Source: G963663315 sp965116335 (GTDB lineage Bacteria > Pseudomonadota > Gammaproteobacteria > Arenicellales > Poriferihabitantaceae). Taken from it: a stretch of DNA of 64,000 nucleotides. The number at the start of each line of letters is the position of its first letter. Positions within the stretch are counted from its first letter, which is position 1. The translations under genes and the position numbers were made by a program. Where the stretch lies: contig OZ220677.1 in assembly GCA_965116335.1 (NCBI GenBank), positions 1,674,001-1,738,000 of the forward strand. The letters are read 5' to 3'. The notes under the pieces are model-generated. The model worked only from the letters and a program-made list of their open reading frames with translations. It ran no database searches and was not told where the DNA came from. Shown here piece by piece: positions 50,392 to 59,341 of the stretch.

Positions 50392-51974
50392 GAGTTTGCG
50401 CTGTAGGAACGGGTTTGAGATAATATTTTGGAATGAATGATTGAGGATATTTGAGATGCCGACGAGATTTCGCCCTTACCACCCGGATCAGAAACTGTTA
50501 TTGCCGCCGGACTTGCGGGACTGGTTGCCGGAAGGACATTTGGCACACCATGTGAGTGATTTGGTGGACGGGTTGGATTTGACGGCATTTTACGCGCCCT
50601 ACCTGGGAGATGGTCGGCGCAAGTCGCCTTACGAGCCTCGGATGATGCTGAAGGTACTGATTTACGGCTACGCGACGGGTGTATTTTCTTCGCGCAAGTT
50701 GTCGTGCAAGCTGGAGGAAGATGTGGCGTTTCGGTTGTTGGGTGCGGGCAATTTTCCGAGTCACCGGACGATCTGCGAGTTTCGGCGTCGTCATCTTGTA
50801 GATTTTGGAGGTTTGTTTGCCCAGGTGGTGCGTTTGGCGCGGGAGGTGGGTTTGGTTGAGTTTGGCAAGTTGTCGGTTGATGGCACCAAGGTTCGCGCGA
50901 ATGCGAGCAAGCGCAAGGCGATGAGCTATGGTCGGATGGTTGAGAAAGCGGGTCAGTTGGAGGCGGAGATTGAGGGTTTGTTGGAACAGGCACGGAGGAC
51001 GGATGCTGCGGAGGACGAATTGCTGGGTCATTCGGTTCGGGGAGACGAATTGCCGGAGGCGTTGCGTCGTCGGGAGGATCGGTTGGCGGCGATTCGGGCG
51101 GCGAAGGCGCGTCTGGAGGCACGGCAACGGGAATCGGACGATGCGCGGGGTCGGGAGCCGGGGAGCCGGTGTAATCCCAAGGGGGGGCGGCCCTACAAGC
51201 GTGAATACGGCAAGCCGGACGATCGGGCGCAGGATAATTTCACAGACTGCGAGAGCCGGATCATGAAGACCTCATCGGAAGGCTACCAACAGTGCTACAA
51301 CGCGCAGGTAGTGGTGGATGGCAGTCACCAGTTGATTGTGGCGAGTGGGGTGACATCGAACGCCAGTGATCAAGGGCATCTGGTGGGGCTGCTGGACGAA
51401 GTGGAGACGGTCTATGGGGAACGTCCAGATACGGTGCTGGCGGATGCGGGCTACTGCAACGAGTCGGATCTTGCGACGCTGGAGGGTCGCGGCGTAGACG
51501 GCTATGTGGCCTTGGGTCGGGAGTCGCGGAGGGACATTGCGGTAGATGCCCGGAAGTGTCCGGCAAAAGCGCGCATGGCCGAGAAACTGTCGACCCCTGC
51601 GGGACGCAAACAATACGCGCAACGCAAGTGGTTGTCGGAAGCACCCAACGGGTGGATCAAGGAAGTACTGGGTTTTCGTCGTTTCAGCCTGCGGGGTCTC
51701 GACCCGGTGCGATGCGAGTGGGAGCTTGTGTGCCTGGCATTGAACATCAGACGGCTTCAGACGCTCGCGACCCCCTGAGAAGGCGGATTGCCGGTCGCAA
51801 CCGCCCTTTGCAACGCCCCTTACGACACATTCCGGGGAGGGGCTGCCCGATCCTCGTTCACCCAACCGAAAGCCCGTCAGGATTCGCATAACTCTCAACC
51901 CATTCCACATCCCCATTCTACATCCTGTGCCAAATCATCGGCTTTTCTGTAAAATCGTCCTACAGCGCAGACTC
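50392..51974 (+). mobile_element. IS1182-family insertion sequence
   Basis: Imperfect terminal inverted repeats GAGTTTGCGCTGTAGGA (left) and GAGTCTGCGCTGTAGGA (right, reverse complement), flanked by the 4-bp palindromic duplication CTAG at 50388-50391 and 51975-51978. One intact transposase gene. The element appears complete and possibly active. Confidence 0.92.
50456..51778 (+). CDS. IS1182-family transposase
   Basis: 440 residues. N-terminal domain RPYHPDQKLLLPPDLRDWLP, SHRTICEFRRRH, first catalytic Asp in KLSVDGTKVRANASK, second in DTVLADAGYCNESD, and the final Glu in WIKEVLGFRRFSLRG. A central basic coiled-coil region lies between. ATG 50456 is preceded by GAGG. Uninterrupted, unlike the IS1380 transposase in this window. 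Confidence 0.95.
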   Translation: MPTRFRPYHPDQKLLLPPDLRDWLPEGHLAHHVSDLVDGLDLTAFYAPYLGDGRRKSPYEPRMMLKVLIYGYATGVFSSRKLSCKLEEDVAFRLLGAGNFPSHRTICEFRRRHLVDFGGLFAQVVRLAREVGLVEFGKLSVDGTKVRANASKRKAMSYGRMVEKAGQLEAEIEGLLEQARRTDAAEDELLGHSVRGDELPEALRRREDRLAAIRAAKARLEARQRESDDARGREPGSRCNPKGGRPYKREYGKPDDRAQDNFTDCESRIMKTSSEGYQQCYNAQVVVDGSHQLIVASGVTSNASDQGHLVGLLDEVETVYGERPDTVLADAGYCNESDLATLEGRGVDGYVALGRESRRDIAVDARKCPAKARMAEKLSTPAGRKQYAQRKWLSEAPNGWIKEVLGFRRFSLRGLDPVRCEWELVCLALNIRRLQTLATP

Positions 51975-52020
51975 CTAGTATAGAAAAGAAAACGCACACC
52001 CCCAACCTCTAGAGAAAACA

Positions 52021-52233
52021 ATGATGAAAAAAGATGGCATAAGTCGTAAGCAATCCAGCCGTGAGATGGAGCAGGCCGCCATGCTGGAAGAAGCGCTTCG
52101 ACGTCCGGGCGTAACCGAAGTAATGAAGGTATATGAAAGCTGGAAGCAGGTCGATAACGGTCTTGATGTTTACCGAGAGGCAACAAAGAAACCACAACTT
52201 ATAACAACGACAAACCACGCGAATACCTGTTAA
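52021..52233 (+). CDS. small hypothetical protein
   Basis: 70 residues, charged and helical: SSREMEQAAMLEEALRRPGV followed by TEVMKVYESWKQVDNGLDVY. No family recognised. It lies 43 bases after the IS1182 duplication and 28 before the protease fragment, with AGAGAAAAC before the ATG. Similar short helical proteins occur next to toxin-antitoxin or protease genes, but no partner is clear. Confidence 0.45.
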   Translation: MMKKDGISRKQSSREMEQAAMLEEALRRPGVTEVMKVYESWKQVDNGLDVYREATKKPQLITTTNHANTC

Positions 52234-52260
52234 GTCAGAACCTGAAAAGGAGTAAGGTTA

Positions 52261-52464
52261 ATGCCTATATGGAGTGAAATTCTTGAGGAATTGCATAAAA
52301 ACCCCCTGCCAGACGGACGACCAGATCATGACGGAATCCGACGCAAGTACCTTCATTCGCTCAATCTCCACACAAACCGCAATGTCATTCTTTATTCTTC
52401 GGGCTGGCTGCAAAAGGATGCACCTCCAAACCTCACCTCAATCACCGATCACGACATGGCATAG
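52261..52464 (+). pseudogene. N-terminal fragment of an SDH_sah-type ClpP-like serine protease
   Basis: 67 codons: MPIWSEILEELHKNP, then IRRKYLHSLNLHTNRNVILY and SGWLQKDAPPNLTSITDHDM before a stop. This is the start of the SDH_sah (PF01972) membrane-associated serine protease family, normally close to 300 residues. The catalytic part is absent. AAGGAG precedes the ATG, so the fragment may still be expressed. Confidence 0.65.
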
Positions 52465-52549
52465 TATTTCCTTGCTGGCATAGGGCAAACCGCATGTCCT
52501 TACCAAACCATATCTATGAGTTGAGCCGTTCCGAAACAAAACCGCCCCG

Positions 52550-52861
52550 ATGACCCTGTACAATAAAATCTATAACATAGTGAAAAGAATCCCGGAGGGT
52601 AATGTGACCAGTTATGGGAAAATCGGGCGGATGGCGGGGTGTTCCGCTCGACAGGTCGGTTATGCCATGGCGGCTACTCCGGCAGACGATGATATCCCCT
52701 GGCACCGGGTCATCAACAGCAAGGGGGAAATCAGCGCACGCAAGGAAGGGGATAGTGACCACCTGCAACGACTCCTGCTGATGGATGAGGGAGTCAGGTT
52801 CGACCCAAATGATCGGGTTGATTTTGAGCAGTTCGGCTGGATTGAGGCGGAATTTCCATGA
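52550..52861 (+). CDS. alkyltransferase-like protein (Atl)
   Basis: 103 residues. MGMT-type DNA-binding domain: YNIVKRIPEGNVTSYGKIGRMAG, SARQVGYAMAA, then IPWHRVINSKGEIS. The alkyl-acceptor Cys of MGMT (PCHR) is replaced by Trp (PWHR), the mark of Atl proteins that flag O6-alkylguanine for nucleotide excision repair. Its first codons and leader are duplicated at 39401-39450. Confidence 0.92.
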   Translation: MTLYNKIYNIVKRIPEGNVTSYGKIGRMAGCSARQVGYAMAATPADDDIPWHRVINSKGEISARKEGDSDHLQRLLLMDEGVRFDPNDRVDFEQFGWIEAEFP

Positions 52862-52873
52862 CCGCCTGCTATC

Positions 52874-53872
52874 ATGTCTGATCCACAAATCATAATCAGC
52901 AGTGGCGAACCGGCGAGTATCGGCCCTGATATTGTCATCCAGGCGCTGCAACACCCGATATCCGGTCGCCTGGCTGTCACTGGCGACCCGGAGCTGATGC
53001 GGGAGCGGTCGGCCCGACTGGGCATAGATACGGAAATATCCGTGGTCGATAACCCATCATCCATCGCCCCTCATAAACCCGGACGGATACAAGTGGTCCC
53101 GGTCGCATTGTCATCTCCAGTGACCGCCGGGGAACTGAACCCGGACAACAGCCAGTATGTGATTGATTGCATCAACCGGGCAGTCGACCTGTGTCAGGAT
53201 GGTTGTATGCAGGGGATGGTGACTGCCCCGGTGCATAAGGGAATCATCAATGATGGCGGAATCCGGTTTTCCGGGCATACGGAATGGATTGCGGAACGAA
53301 CCCGGTGCGCTCAGCCGGTCATGATGCTGGCCAGTGACTCACTGCGAGTTTGTCTCGCTACCACCCATCTGCCGTTGTGCGAAGTCCCACAAAACATTAC
53401 CCGGCACGGCATTGAGGCGGTCATTGAGGTCATGCACTGTGGGATTTCGACGCTATATGGCATTCCCGACCCGGTAATTGGCGTGTGCGGACTCAATCCC
53501 CACGCAGGCGAGGGCGGCCACCTGGGAACAGAAGAAACCACCATTATCGAACCGGCCCTGAATCATTTACGGCGTAGAGGACTGAATCTGGTCGGCCCCC
53601 TGCCCGCGGATACGATTTTCACCCAGCAGGTTGCAAGTGCCCTCGACGCAGTGCTGGCGATGTATCACGACCAGGGGCTGCCGGTGATCAAGCACAGCGG
53701 ATTCGGGGAAGTGGTCAATGTGACGCTGGGCCTGCCGATTATCCGCACATCGGTGGATCATGGTACTGCCCTTGACCTCGCAGGGAGCGGCACAGCCAGT
53801 GCAACCAGTTTGCTTTCGGCGATCCATCTTGCGCTGAAGTTTGCCGGACAGACACAAGCGACTGACAGGTGA
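52874..53872 (+). CDS. pdxA: 4-hydroxythreonine-4-phosphate dehydrogenase
   Basis: 332 residues. ISSGEPASIGPDIVIQAL start, GMVTAPVHKGIINDGGIRFSGHTEWIAER with metal-ligand His, CGLNPHAGEGGHLGTEE, and AMYHDQGLPVIKHSGFGEVVNVTLGLPIIRTSVDHGTALDLAG. Catalyses the NAD-dependent oxidation in de novo vitamin B6 synthesis. Its stop overlaps the ribosome site of rsmA, the usual pdxA-ksgA coupling. Confidence 0.96.
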   Translation: MSDPQIIISSGEPASIGPDIVIQALQHPISGRLAVTGDPELMRERSARLGIDTEISVVDNPSSIAPHKPGRIQVVPVALSSPVTAGELNPDNSQYVIDCINRAVDLCQDGCMQGMVTAPVHKGIINDGGIRFSGHTEWIAERTRCAQPVMMLASDSLRVCLATTHLPLCEVPQNITRHGIEAVIEVMHCGISTLYGIPDPVIGVCGLNPHAGEGGHLGTEETTIIEPALNHLRRRGLNLVGPLPADTIFTQQVASALDAVLAMYHDQGLPVIKHSGFGEVVNVTLGLPIIRTSVDHGTALDLAGSGTASATSLLSAIHLALKFAGQTQATDR

Positions 53873-53876
53873 TGTC

Positions 53877-54662
53877 TTGGGTAAAACAGTCCCACGCAAA
53901 CGATTCGGGCAGCATTTTCTGAACGACTCACAGGTTCTGGACCGAATGATCCGGGAGTTTTCGCCGAGAAGCGATCAGGTGATTCTGGAAATCGGTCCCG
54001 GCACGGGCGCGTTGACCGAAAGGCTGCTGGAACCTGTCGATCATCTGTTGGCAGTTGAGCTGGACCGAGATCTGTCTGCGTTACTCACCCGGAAATTCGA
54101 TTCGCGAAAACTAACCGTGATCCAGCAGGATGTGTTGACGCTGGACATCGGGGCACTGTGTGTCGACCACGCGACTGCCACGCCAACCAGGAAAATCCGG
54201 GTGATTGGCAACCTTCCCTATAACATATCCACTCCTCTGTTATTCCACCTGATCAATAACGCCGGACTCATCACGGACATGATGTTGATGCTGCAAAAGG
54301 AAGTGGCCTTGAGGTTATCCGCTGGTGCGGGCAGCAAACACTATGGTCGCCTGTCGGTCATGGCCGGTCTGGCGATGCGCTGCGAATGCCTGTTCGATGT
54401 CGGCCCTGAATCCTTTACTCCTCCTCCCCAGGTTATGTCAACGGTCGTTAGACTCTATCCAGAATCAATACGCCATCGTGTGAACGATAGCCGCAGGCTG
54501 AACCACATTGTCCGACAGGCATTTTCCCAGCGCCGCAAAACCCTGAAAAACTCACTGAAAAACCTGGTTTCAGAGTCCCAGTTTGTAAATGCCGGGATTG
54601 ATTCCTCACTGCGGGCCGAAAAGCTCAGTATTGAACAGTTTATCGCTCTGTCAAATGCCTGA
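53877..54662 (+). CDS. rsmA: 16S rRNA dimethyladenosine transferase (KsgA)
   Basis: 261 residues. KRFGQHFLNDSQVLDRMI, motif I VILEIGPGTGALTERLL, and catalytic IGNLPYNISTPLLFHL (N-L-P-Y). Dimethylates two adenines near the 16S 3' end. TTG 53877 is chosen because AGGTG sits 7 bases before it and family proteins begin just before RKRFGQHFL; it is translationally coupled to pdxA. Confidence 0.96.
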   Translation: MGKTVPRKRFGQHFLNDSQVLDRMIREFSPRSDQVILEIGPGTGALTERLLEPVDHLLAVELDRDLSALLTRKFDSRKLTVIQQDVLTLDIGALCVDHATATPTRKIRVIGNLPYNISTPLLFHLINNAGLITDMMLMLQKEVALRLSAGAGSKHYGRLSVMAGLAMRCECLFDVGPESFTPPPQVMSTVVRLYPESIRHRVNDSRRLNHIVRQAFSQRRKTLKNSLKNLVSESQFVNAGIDSSLRAEKLSIEQFIALSNA

Positions 54663-54729
54663 CTGAACGGGGCCTCGCCGCGGGCAGGCACGGCACTATC
54701 GTTTTAATTATATGGCCCTATGGTTAATG

Positions 54730-54815
54730 ATGCGTAGGGACAATCCCTCTGTGGTTGTCCGCTATTGTCGATGCCCGATGCGGGCGGGCACGGAGACCCG
54801 CCCCTACGATGTCGG
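54730..54815. repeat. REPIN-like composite repeat (type B forward, type A reverse)
   Basis: ATGCGTAGGGACAATCCCTC followed about 50 bases on by CGGGCGGGCACGGAGACCCG: the inverted arrangement of the composite at 49205. Lies between the convergent rsmA and plsC genes. Confidence 0.8.
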
Positions 54816-54841
54816 TTTCGGTCAGGCACGGCACTCCGCCA

Positions 54842-55570
54842 TCAACCGTCCTCACCCACCAGTCCCTTCTGCTTCTCTGTAATCCATTCTTCTACCTCCT
54901 GATTGATCTGGCGGGCGCGTCTGCCTTGGCTTTCGATCACCGGACCGATCACGACATCAATCACTCCCGGATGTTTCAGCAGGCTTCTTTTGGGCCAGAA
55001 CAGTCCCGAATTGTGGGCGACCGGCACCACCGGATAGCCTGATTTCGCCGCAATCATGGCGCCCCCGACCTGAAATTTCGCCATCTTCCCCGGCTCCCGG
55101 CGCGTACCTTCGGGAAAGATAACCAGCCAGCGGCCCTCCTCCAGCCTGATCACGCCCTCCTTCACCAGAGTATCCAGTGCCCGTATTCTTTTTGACCGAT
55201 TAATCGCAATCGGACGGTTCAGTGCCAGGCCCCATCCAAAAAACGGAATCCACAGCAATTCCCGCTTCAACAAATACGACTGTGCCGGGAAAATCAACTG
55301 AAAAGCCAGCGTTTCCCAAGCGGACTGGTGGTTCGATATGATAATGGCGGGCCCGGGAGGAATGTTCTCCAACCCGGATACGCGATAGTGAACACCGCAC
55401 AGCCATCCGAGTGTCCAGATATTGAACCGGGCCCACAGTCCGATCACCCTGGCGCGGGTCAGCGGGGGCAGCGCGAAACACAGCAACGCGAGAATACAAA
55501 CGACGACTGTACTCACCATCTGGCCTGCATAGTAGAGCAGGGATTTGCAGAACAATAAGCCTGTTTTCAT
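54842..55570 (-). CDS. plsC: 1-acyl-sn-glycerol-3-phosphate acyltransferase
   Basis: 242 residues. One or two N-terminal membrane segments, then IIISNHQSAWET (catalytic HX4D variant with Glu at the acid position), KRELLWIPFFGWGL, and VIFPEGTRR (lysophosphatidate binding). Makes phosphatidic acid at the inner membrane. ATG 55570 fits the family start. Follows gmhB after 47 bases in the glyQ-glyS-gmhB-plsC order seen in other Gammaproteobacteria. Confidence 0.92.
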   Translation of the reverse strand: MKTGLLFCKSLLYYAGQMVSTVVVCILALLCFALPPLTRARVIGLWARFNIWTLGWLCGVHYRVSGLENIPPGPAIIISNHQSAWETLAFQLIFPAQSYLLKRELLWIPFFGWGLALNRPIAINRSKRIRALDTLVKEGVIRLEEGRWLVIFPEGTRREPGKMAKFQVGGAMIAAKSGYPVVPVAHNSGLFWPKRSLLKHPGVIDVVIGPVIESQGRRARQINQEVEEWITEKQKGLVGEDG

Positions 55571-55617
55571 TTTCTTACCGATTCTTTTGCAGACGCAGAC
55601 AGGCACCAGATCGGCCG

Positions 55618-56199
55618 CTACACTGACAGTTGATGGCTTGGAGCCAGTATGTGATCCGCGAAGGCAGCCAGATCTCTGAACCGGGGCACCTGCCCGAATT
55701 GCTCTTGATACAAGCCGGATTGCAGCTGCTGATACGTGCCGCGACCTTTACCCGTCTCGACCAGAACCGGCTGCGCCCCTGCCGATTGTGCTGCCTGTAT
55801 ATCACGTAATGAATCCCCCACCACATAAACATCATTCAACTTGCATTTTACGCGCTGCGCCATGTCCAGCAACATACCCGGCTTGGGTTTCCTGCATTCA
55901 CATTGGTGCTCATCGCTATGTGGACAGAAAAACACTGCGCTGATCTCGCCACCAAAATGCCCCAGTTCATCCAGCATTTTCTGATGGATTTGATTCAGGG
56001 TATTGACCGAGTAATATCCCCGCGAGATGCCTGACTGATTGGTCATAACCACAATCTGATAATCCTGCCTGCATAGCCGGGCAATGGCTTCAAGACTGCC
56101 GGGAATCGCAACCCATTGTTCCGGCGAGCGGATGTGGGCATCTGAATCCTGATTAATCACGCCATCGCGATCCAGCACAATCAATTTTCGGTTATCCAC
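55618..56199 (-). CDS. gmhB: D-glycero-beta-D-manno-heptose 1,7-bisphosphate 7-phosphatase
   Basis: 193 residues. HAD phosphatase: LIVLDRDGVINQDSDAHI (DxD motif), VVMTNQSGISRGYY, zinc-binding CPHSDEHQCECRKPKPGML and VVGDSLRDIQAAQSAGA. Step in ADP-heptose synthesis for the LPS inner core, connecting functionally with waaG and the Kdo-kinase-like gene in this window. Confidence 0.95.
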   Translation of the reverse strand: MDNRKLIVLDRDGVINQDSDAHIRSPEQWVAIPGSLEAIARLCRQDYQIVVMTNQSGISRGYYSVNTLNQIHQKMLDELGHFGGEISAVFFCPHSDEHQCECRKPKPGMLLDMAQRVKCKLNDVYVVGDSLRDIQAAQSAGAQPVLVETGKGRGTYQQLQSGLYQEQFGQVPRFRDLAAFADHILAPSHQLSV

Positions 56200-56233
56200 G
56201 TCTTTCAGTCCTCTTTACCCCGTCAGTCCAGGC

Positions 56234-58363
56234 TCATGATTTGATTCTGATTCTTGAAATATCCGCGACTCCCAGGAATAGCTCACGAATCCTGGCCAGC
56301 AGTGCCAATCGGTTGCGGCGGATGGTTTTATCGTCGTGCATGACCATAACATGGTCGAAAAACTGATCCACCGGGTCTTTCAGTCCGGCCAGTTGAAGCA
56401 GCCCCCCGGCATAATCGTTGGCCTGAAACCGGGCGTTCACCTGGTCATCAATCTGGTCAAGCATCACCGCCAAGTCTCTCTCAGCCGAGTCACAAACCAC
56501 AGCCGAGTCGAAATCCTTTGCCTCGATAATAGCATCCCCCTTGGACAGCATATTGCTGATTCGCTTGTTGGCCGAAGCCAGGGATTGGGCAGCGCCGGTA
56601 TTGTGGTTGAAGAAGTGATGAACCGCCGCGATACGCCTGGTGAAATCCATTGGTCGAGTCGGCGCGGGTCTGGCGCTGGATACGGCCGCATATTCATCGG
56701 CACTGTAGTTCTGATTTTCAAAATATCCTTTGGAACGCTCCATGGTGAAATCATACACCCGATTGACCACTCCATCAGACGACCAGCCGCCGGAATGGCG
56801 CGACAAGCCCTCCTTATAAAGTTCTTCCAGATCAATATCCAGATGATTTTCGACGATGATACGGAACACTCCGAGTGCTGCCCGGCGCAAGGCAAACGGG
56901 TCCTTGTCCCCGCTCGGAGCTTGACCACAACCGAACAGTCCAACCAGACTGTCCACCCGGTCAGCCAGAGCGATACATATTGCCACCGGATCAGATGGAA
57001 CCTCGTCTGTGGCGGTGCGCGGTTGGTAATGTGCCTCAATCGCATCGGCAATGGTTTTCCCGTAACCTTCATTGTCGGCATAGTATCTGCCGACCGTGCC
57101 CTGCAGCTCGGGGAATTCCCCAACCAGATCGGTGACCAGGTCAGCCTTGCAAAGCTGGGCGGCACTATCCACAATCTCCGGGTCTGCATCCAGTTGCCCG
57201 CCAATAAAACGGCTGATTGACCGGATGCGCTCGACTTTGTCATGGATTGAGCCCAGCTGGTCATGAAACAGCACGCCCCTTAAATCTTCGACCCGGTTTT
57301 GCAACGGGATTTTCTGATCGGAGCGCCAGAAGAACCGGGCGTCGGACAGCCGCGCGCGTAACACCCGCTGGTTGCCCTGTCGCACTCGATTGGGGGATTT
57401 GCTTTCTATATTGCTGATCGTCACGAACATGGGCTCGATCTGACCCCATTCATTAACCACATGAAAATATTTCTGGTGATCTGCCATAGTGGCAATCAGC
57501 AGAGCTTCCGGCAATTCCAGAAACTGCCGGTCAAACTCCCCAGCCAGGGCAACCGGCCATTCCACCAGTCCGGTTACTTCATCCATCAGGTGGTGGCGGA
57601 GCACAACACTGACTCCGGCCTCGTTTGCGAGTTGTTCCACCTGCTCTTTAATGGTGGCTTGACGTTCATCATAGTCTGCGATAACCCGCCCTTCGGTTTT
57701 CAGCAGGTCGAGGTATTGATCGGCAGAGGGCACCTCAATACAGCCAGCACTGTGAAAGCGGTGTCCTCGTGTCGTCCTGCCGGATTCAAGTCCCAGTGCT
57801 TCAATTTGTACCCGGTCGCTGCCATGCAGTGCAAGCAGCCAGTGAACAGGCCGGACAAATTCCGCTTCATGCTCCCCCCATCTCATTCTCTTCGGGATGG
57901 GCAGGGAGCGGATGCTCTGATCCAGACACTGTGCCACAATTTCATCCAGCCCACTGCCGGGCTGTCTCTTTTCAAAAACCAGCCAGGTGCCCCTTTCGGT
58001 CTGTCTGGTCTTCAACTCGGACAGTGGCACCCCGCAGGATCGGGCGAAGCCCTGTGCCGCACGAGTCGGAGCGCCCCGATCATCATAAGCGGCCTGCAAC
58101 GCGGGGCCCCTTCTTTCCTCGATCCGGTCGGGCTGCCTCGCCAGCACATTATTGATCGCGACTGCCAGACGCCGGGGGGTGGCATACCACTTCATGTCTA
58201 CCGGGTTATCCTCAGCCAGTCCCGCGCCAACCAGTCTCTGATAAAAAGCCGTGGAAAACGATTGCGCCAGATTTCTCAAGATTTTTGGCGGCAACTCTTC
58301 GGTGCCGAGCTCGACCAGCAGTAACTTTCTCTCGGCAACAGGGATTTTATCACTCGACATCAT
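56234..58363 (-). CDS. glyS: glycyl-tRNA synthetase beta subunit
   Basis: 709 residues, usual length. LLVELGTEELPPK at the start, KRMRWGEHEAEFVRPVHWLLAL, GHRFHSAG, then the HD-like and C-terminal anticodon-binding region (FDRVMVM-like FFDHVMVMHDDKTIRRNRLALL). Works with the alpha subunit as a heterotetramer. Start overlaps the glyQ stop. Confidence 0.97.
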   Translation of the reverse strand: MMSSDKIPVAERKLLLVELGTEELPPKILRNLAQSFSTAFYQRLVGAGLAEDNPVDMKWYATPRRLAVAINNVLARQPDRIEERRGPALQAAYDDRGAPTRAAQGFARSCGVPLSELKTRQTERGTWLVFEKRQPGSGLDEIVAQCLDQSIRSLPIPKRMRWGEHEAEFVRPVHWLLALHGSDRVQIEALGLESGRTTRGHRFHSAGCIEVPSADQYLDLLKTEGRVIADYDERQATIKEQVEQLANEAGVSVVLRHHLMDEVTGLVEWPVALAGEFDRQFLELPEALLIATMADHQKYFHVVNEWGQIEPMFVTISNIESKSPNRVRQGNQRVLRARLSDARFFWRSDQKIPLQNRVEDLRGVLFHDQLGSIHDKVERIRSISRFIGGQLDADPEIVDSAAQLCKADLVTDLVGEFPELQGTVGRYYADNEGYGKTIADAIEAHYQPRTATDEVPSDPVAICIALADRVDSLVGLFGCGQAPSGDKDPFALRRAALGVFRIIVENHLDIDLEELYKEGLSRHSGGWSSDGVVNRVYDFTMERSKGYFENQNYSADEYAAVSSARPAPTRPMDFTRRIAAVHHFFNHNTGAAQSLASANKRISNMLSKGDAIIEAKDFDSAVVCDSAERDLAVMLDQIDDQVNARFQANDYAGGLLQLAGLKDPVDQFFDHVMVMHDDKTIRRNRLALLARIRELFLGVADISRIRIKS

Positions 58364-59298
58364 CCGGTCTCCGGGGTGGTTGCTGATTTCGAGCTATCCG
58401 GCACGTTCTTCCCTCGCGGGAAACCGAGTTTTTCCCGGCTGTCGTAGTATTTGTCGGCCACGCCTCTGGCCAGATTTCGTACCCGACCGATGTATCTGGC
58501 TCTTTCCGTCACCCCGATTGCGCGGCGTGCATCCAGTAAATTGAATGTATGGGAAGCTCGCAAAACCTGTTCATAAGCCGGCAGGGACAGGTTTTGTTTC
58601 AGTAACTGACCAGCGGCAGTTTCCGCGCTGGCGAACTGTTCCTTCAAAACTTCGACATTGGCATGCTCGAAATTGTAAGCCGATTGCTCCTGTTCGTTTT
58701 GCAGATACAGGTCACCGTATTTATACTGTCCCGCGCCGCTGGATTTGTCGACCTCGTTCCAGACCAGATCGAATACCGAATCTACTCCTTGCAGATACAT
58801 CGCGATGCGCTCCAAACCATAAGTGATTTCCCCACTCACAGGCCTGCAATCACGGCCTCCGACCTGTTGAAAATAAGTGAACTGGGAAATCTCCATGCCA
58901 TTCAACCAGATTTCCCAGCCCAGCCCCCAGGCCCCAAGCGTAGGTGACTCCCAATTATCTTCGACAAAACGAACATCATCTTTCTGCATATCCAGACCCA
59001 GACGGGTCAATGAACCCAGGTACAAGTCCTGAAAATTGTCCGGTGAAGGTTTCAGGATGACCTGGAACTGGAAATAATGCTGCAACCGATTGGGATTGTC
59101 ACCATAACGTCCGTCTGTGGGACGGCGGGACGGCTGGACATAAGCTGCGCGAATCGGCTCCGGCCCCACTGCCGCGAGGAAGGTCGCCGGATGAAATGTG
59201 CCCGCTCCCATCTCCATGTCACAGGGTTGCATGAGCACACAGCCCTGCTCCGCCCAGTATTGCTGGAGGGTCATGATCAACTGTTGAAATGTGAGCAT
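58360..59298 (-). CDS. glyQ: glycyl-tRNA synthetase alpha subunit
   Basis: 312 residues. LTFQQLIMTLQQYWAEQGC, AAYVQPSRRPTDGRYGDNPNRLQHYFQFQV, LGWEIWLNGMEISQFTYFQQVGG: the class II catalytic core binding glycine and ATP. ATG 59298 is preferred to TTG 59325 because the conserved sequence begins there. Four-base overlap with glyS. Confidence 0.96.
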   Translation of the reverse strand: MLTFQQLIMTLQQYWAEQGCVLMQPCDMEMGAGTFHPATFLAAVGPEPIRAAYVQPSRRPTDGRYGDNPNRLQHYFQFQVILKPSPDNFQDLYLGSLTRLGLDMQKDDVRFVEDNWESPTLGAWGLGWEIWLNGMEISQFTYFQQVGGRDCRPVSGEITYGLERIAMYLQGVDSVFDLVWNEVDKSSGAGQYKYGDLYLQNEQEQSAYNFEHANVEVLKEQFASAETAAGQLLKQNLSLPAYEQVLRASHTFNLLDARRAIGVTERARYIGRVRNLARGVADKYYDSREKLGFPRGKNVPDSSKSATTPETG

Positions 59299-59341
59299 AT
59301 TGTCGCCAATCGAAGATATTTGCAAAAACCAATCCGTCCGT

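Noticed and set aside
51261..51916. Long minus-strand frames opposite the IS1182 transposase
   Set aside because: They mirror a GC-rich gene and show no family features; the transposase frame explains the region.
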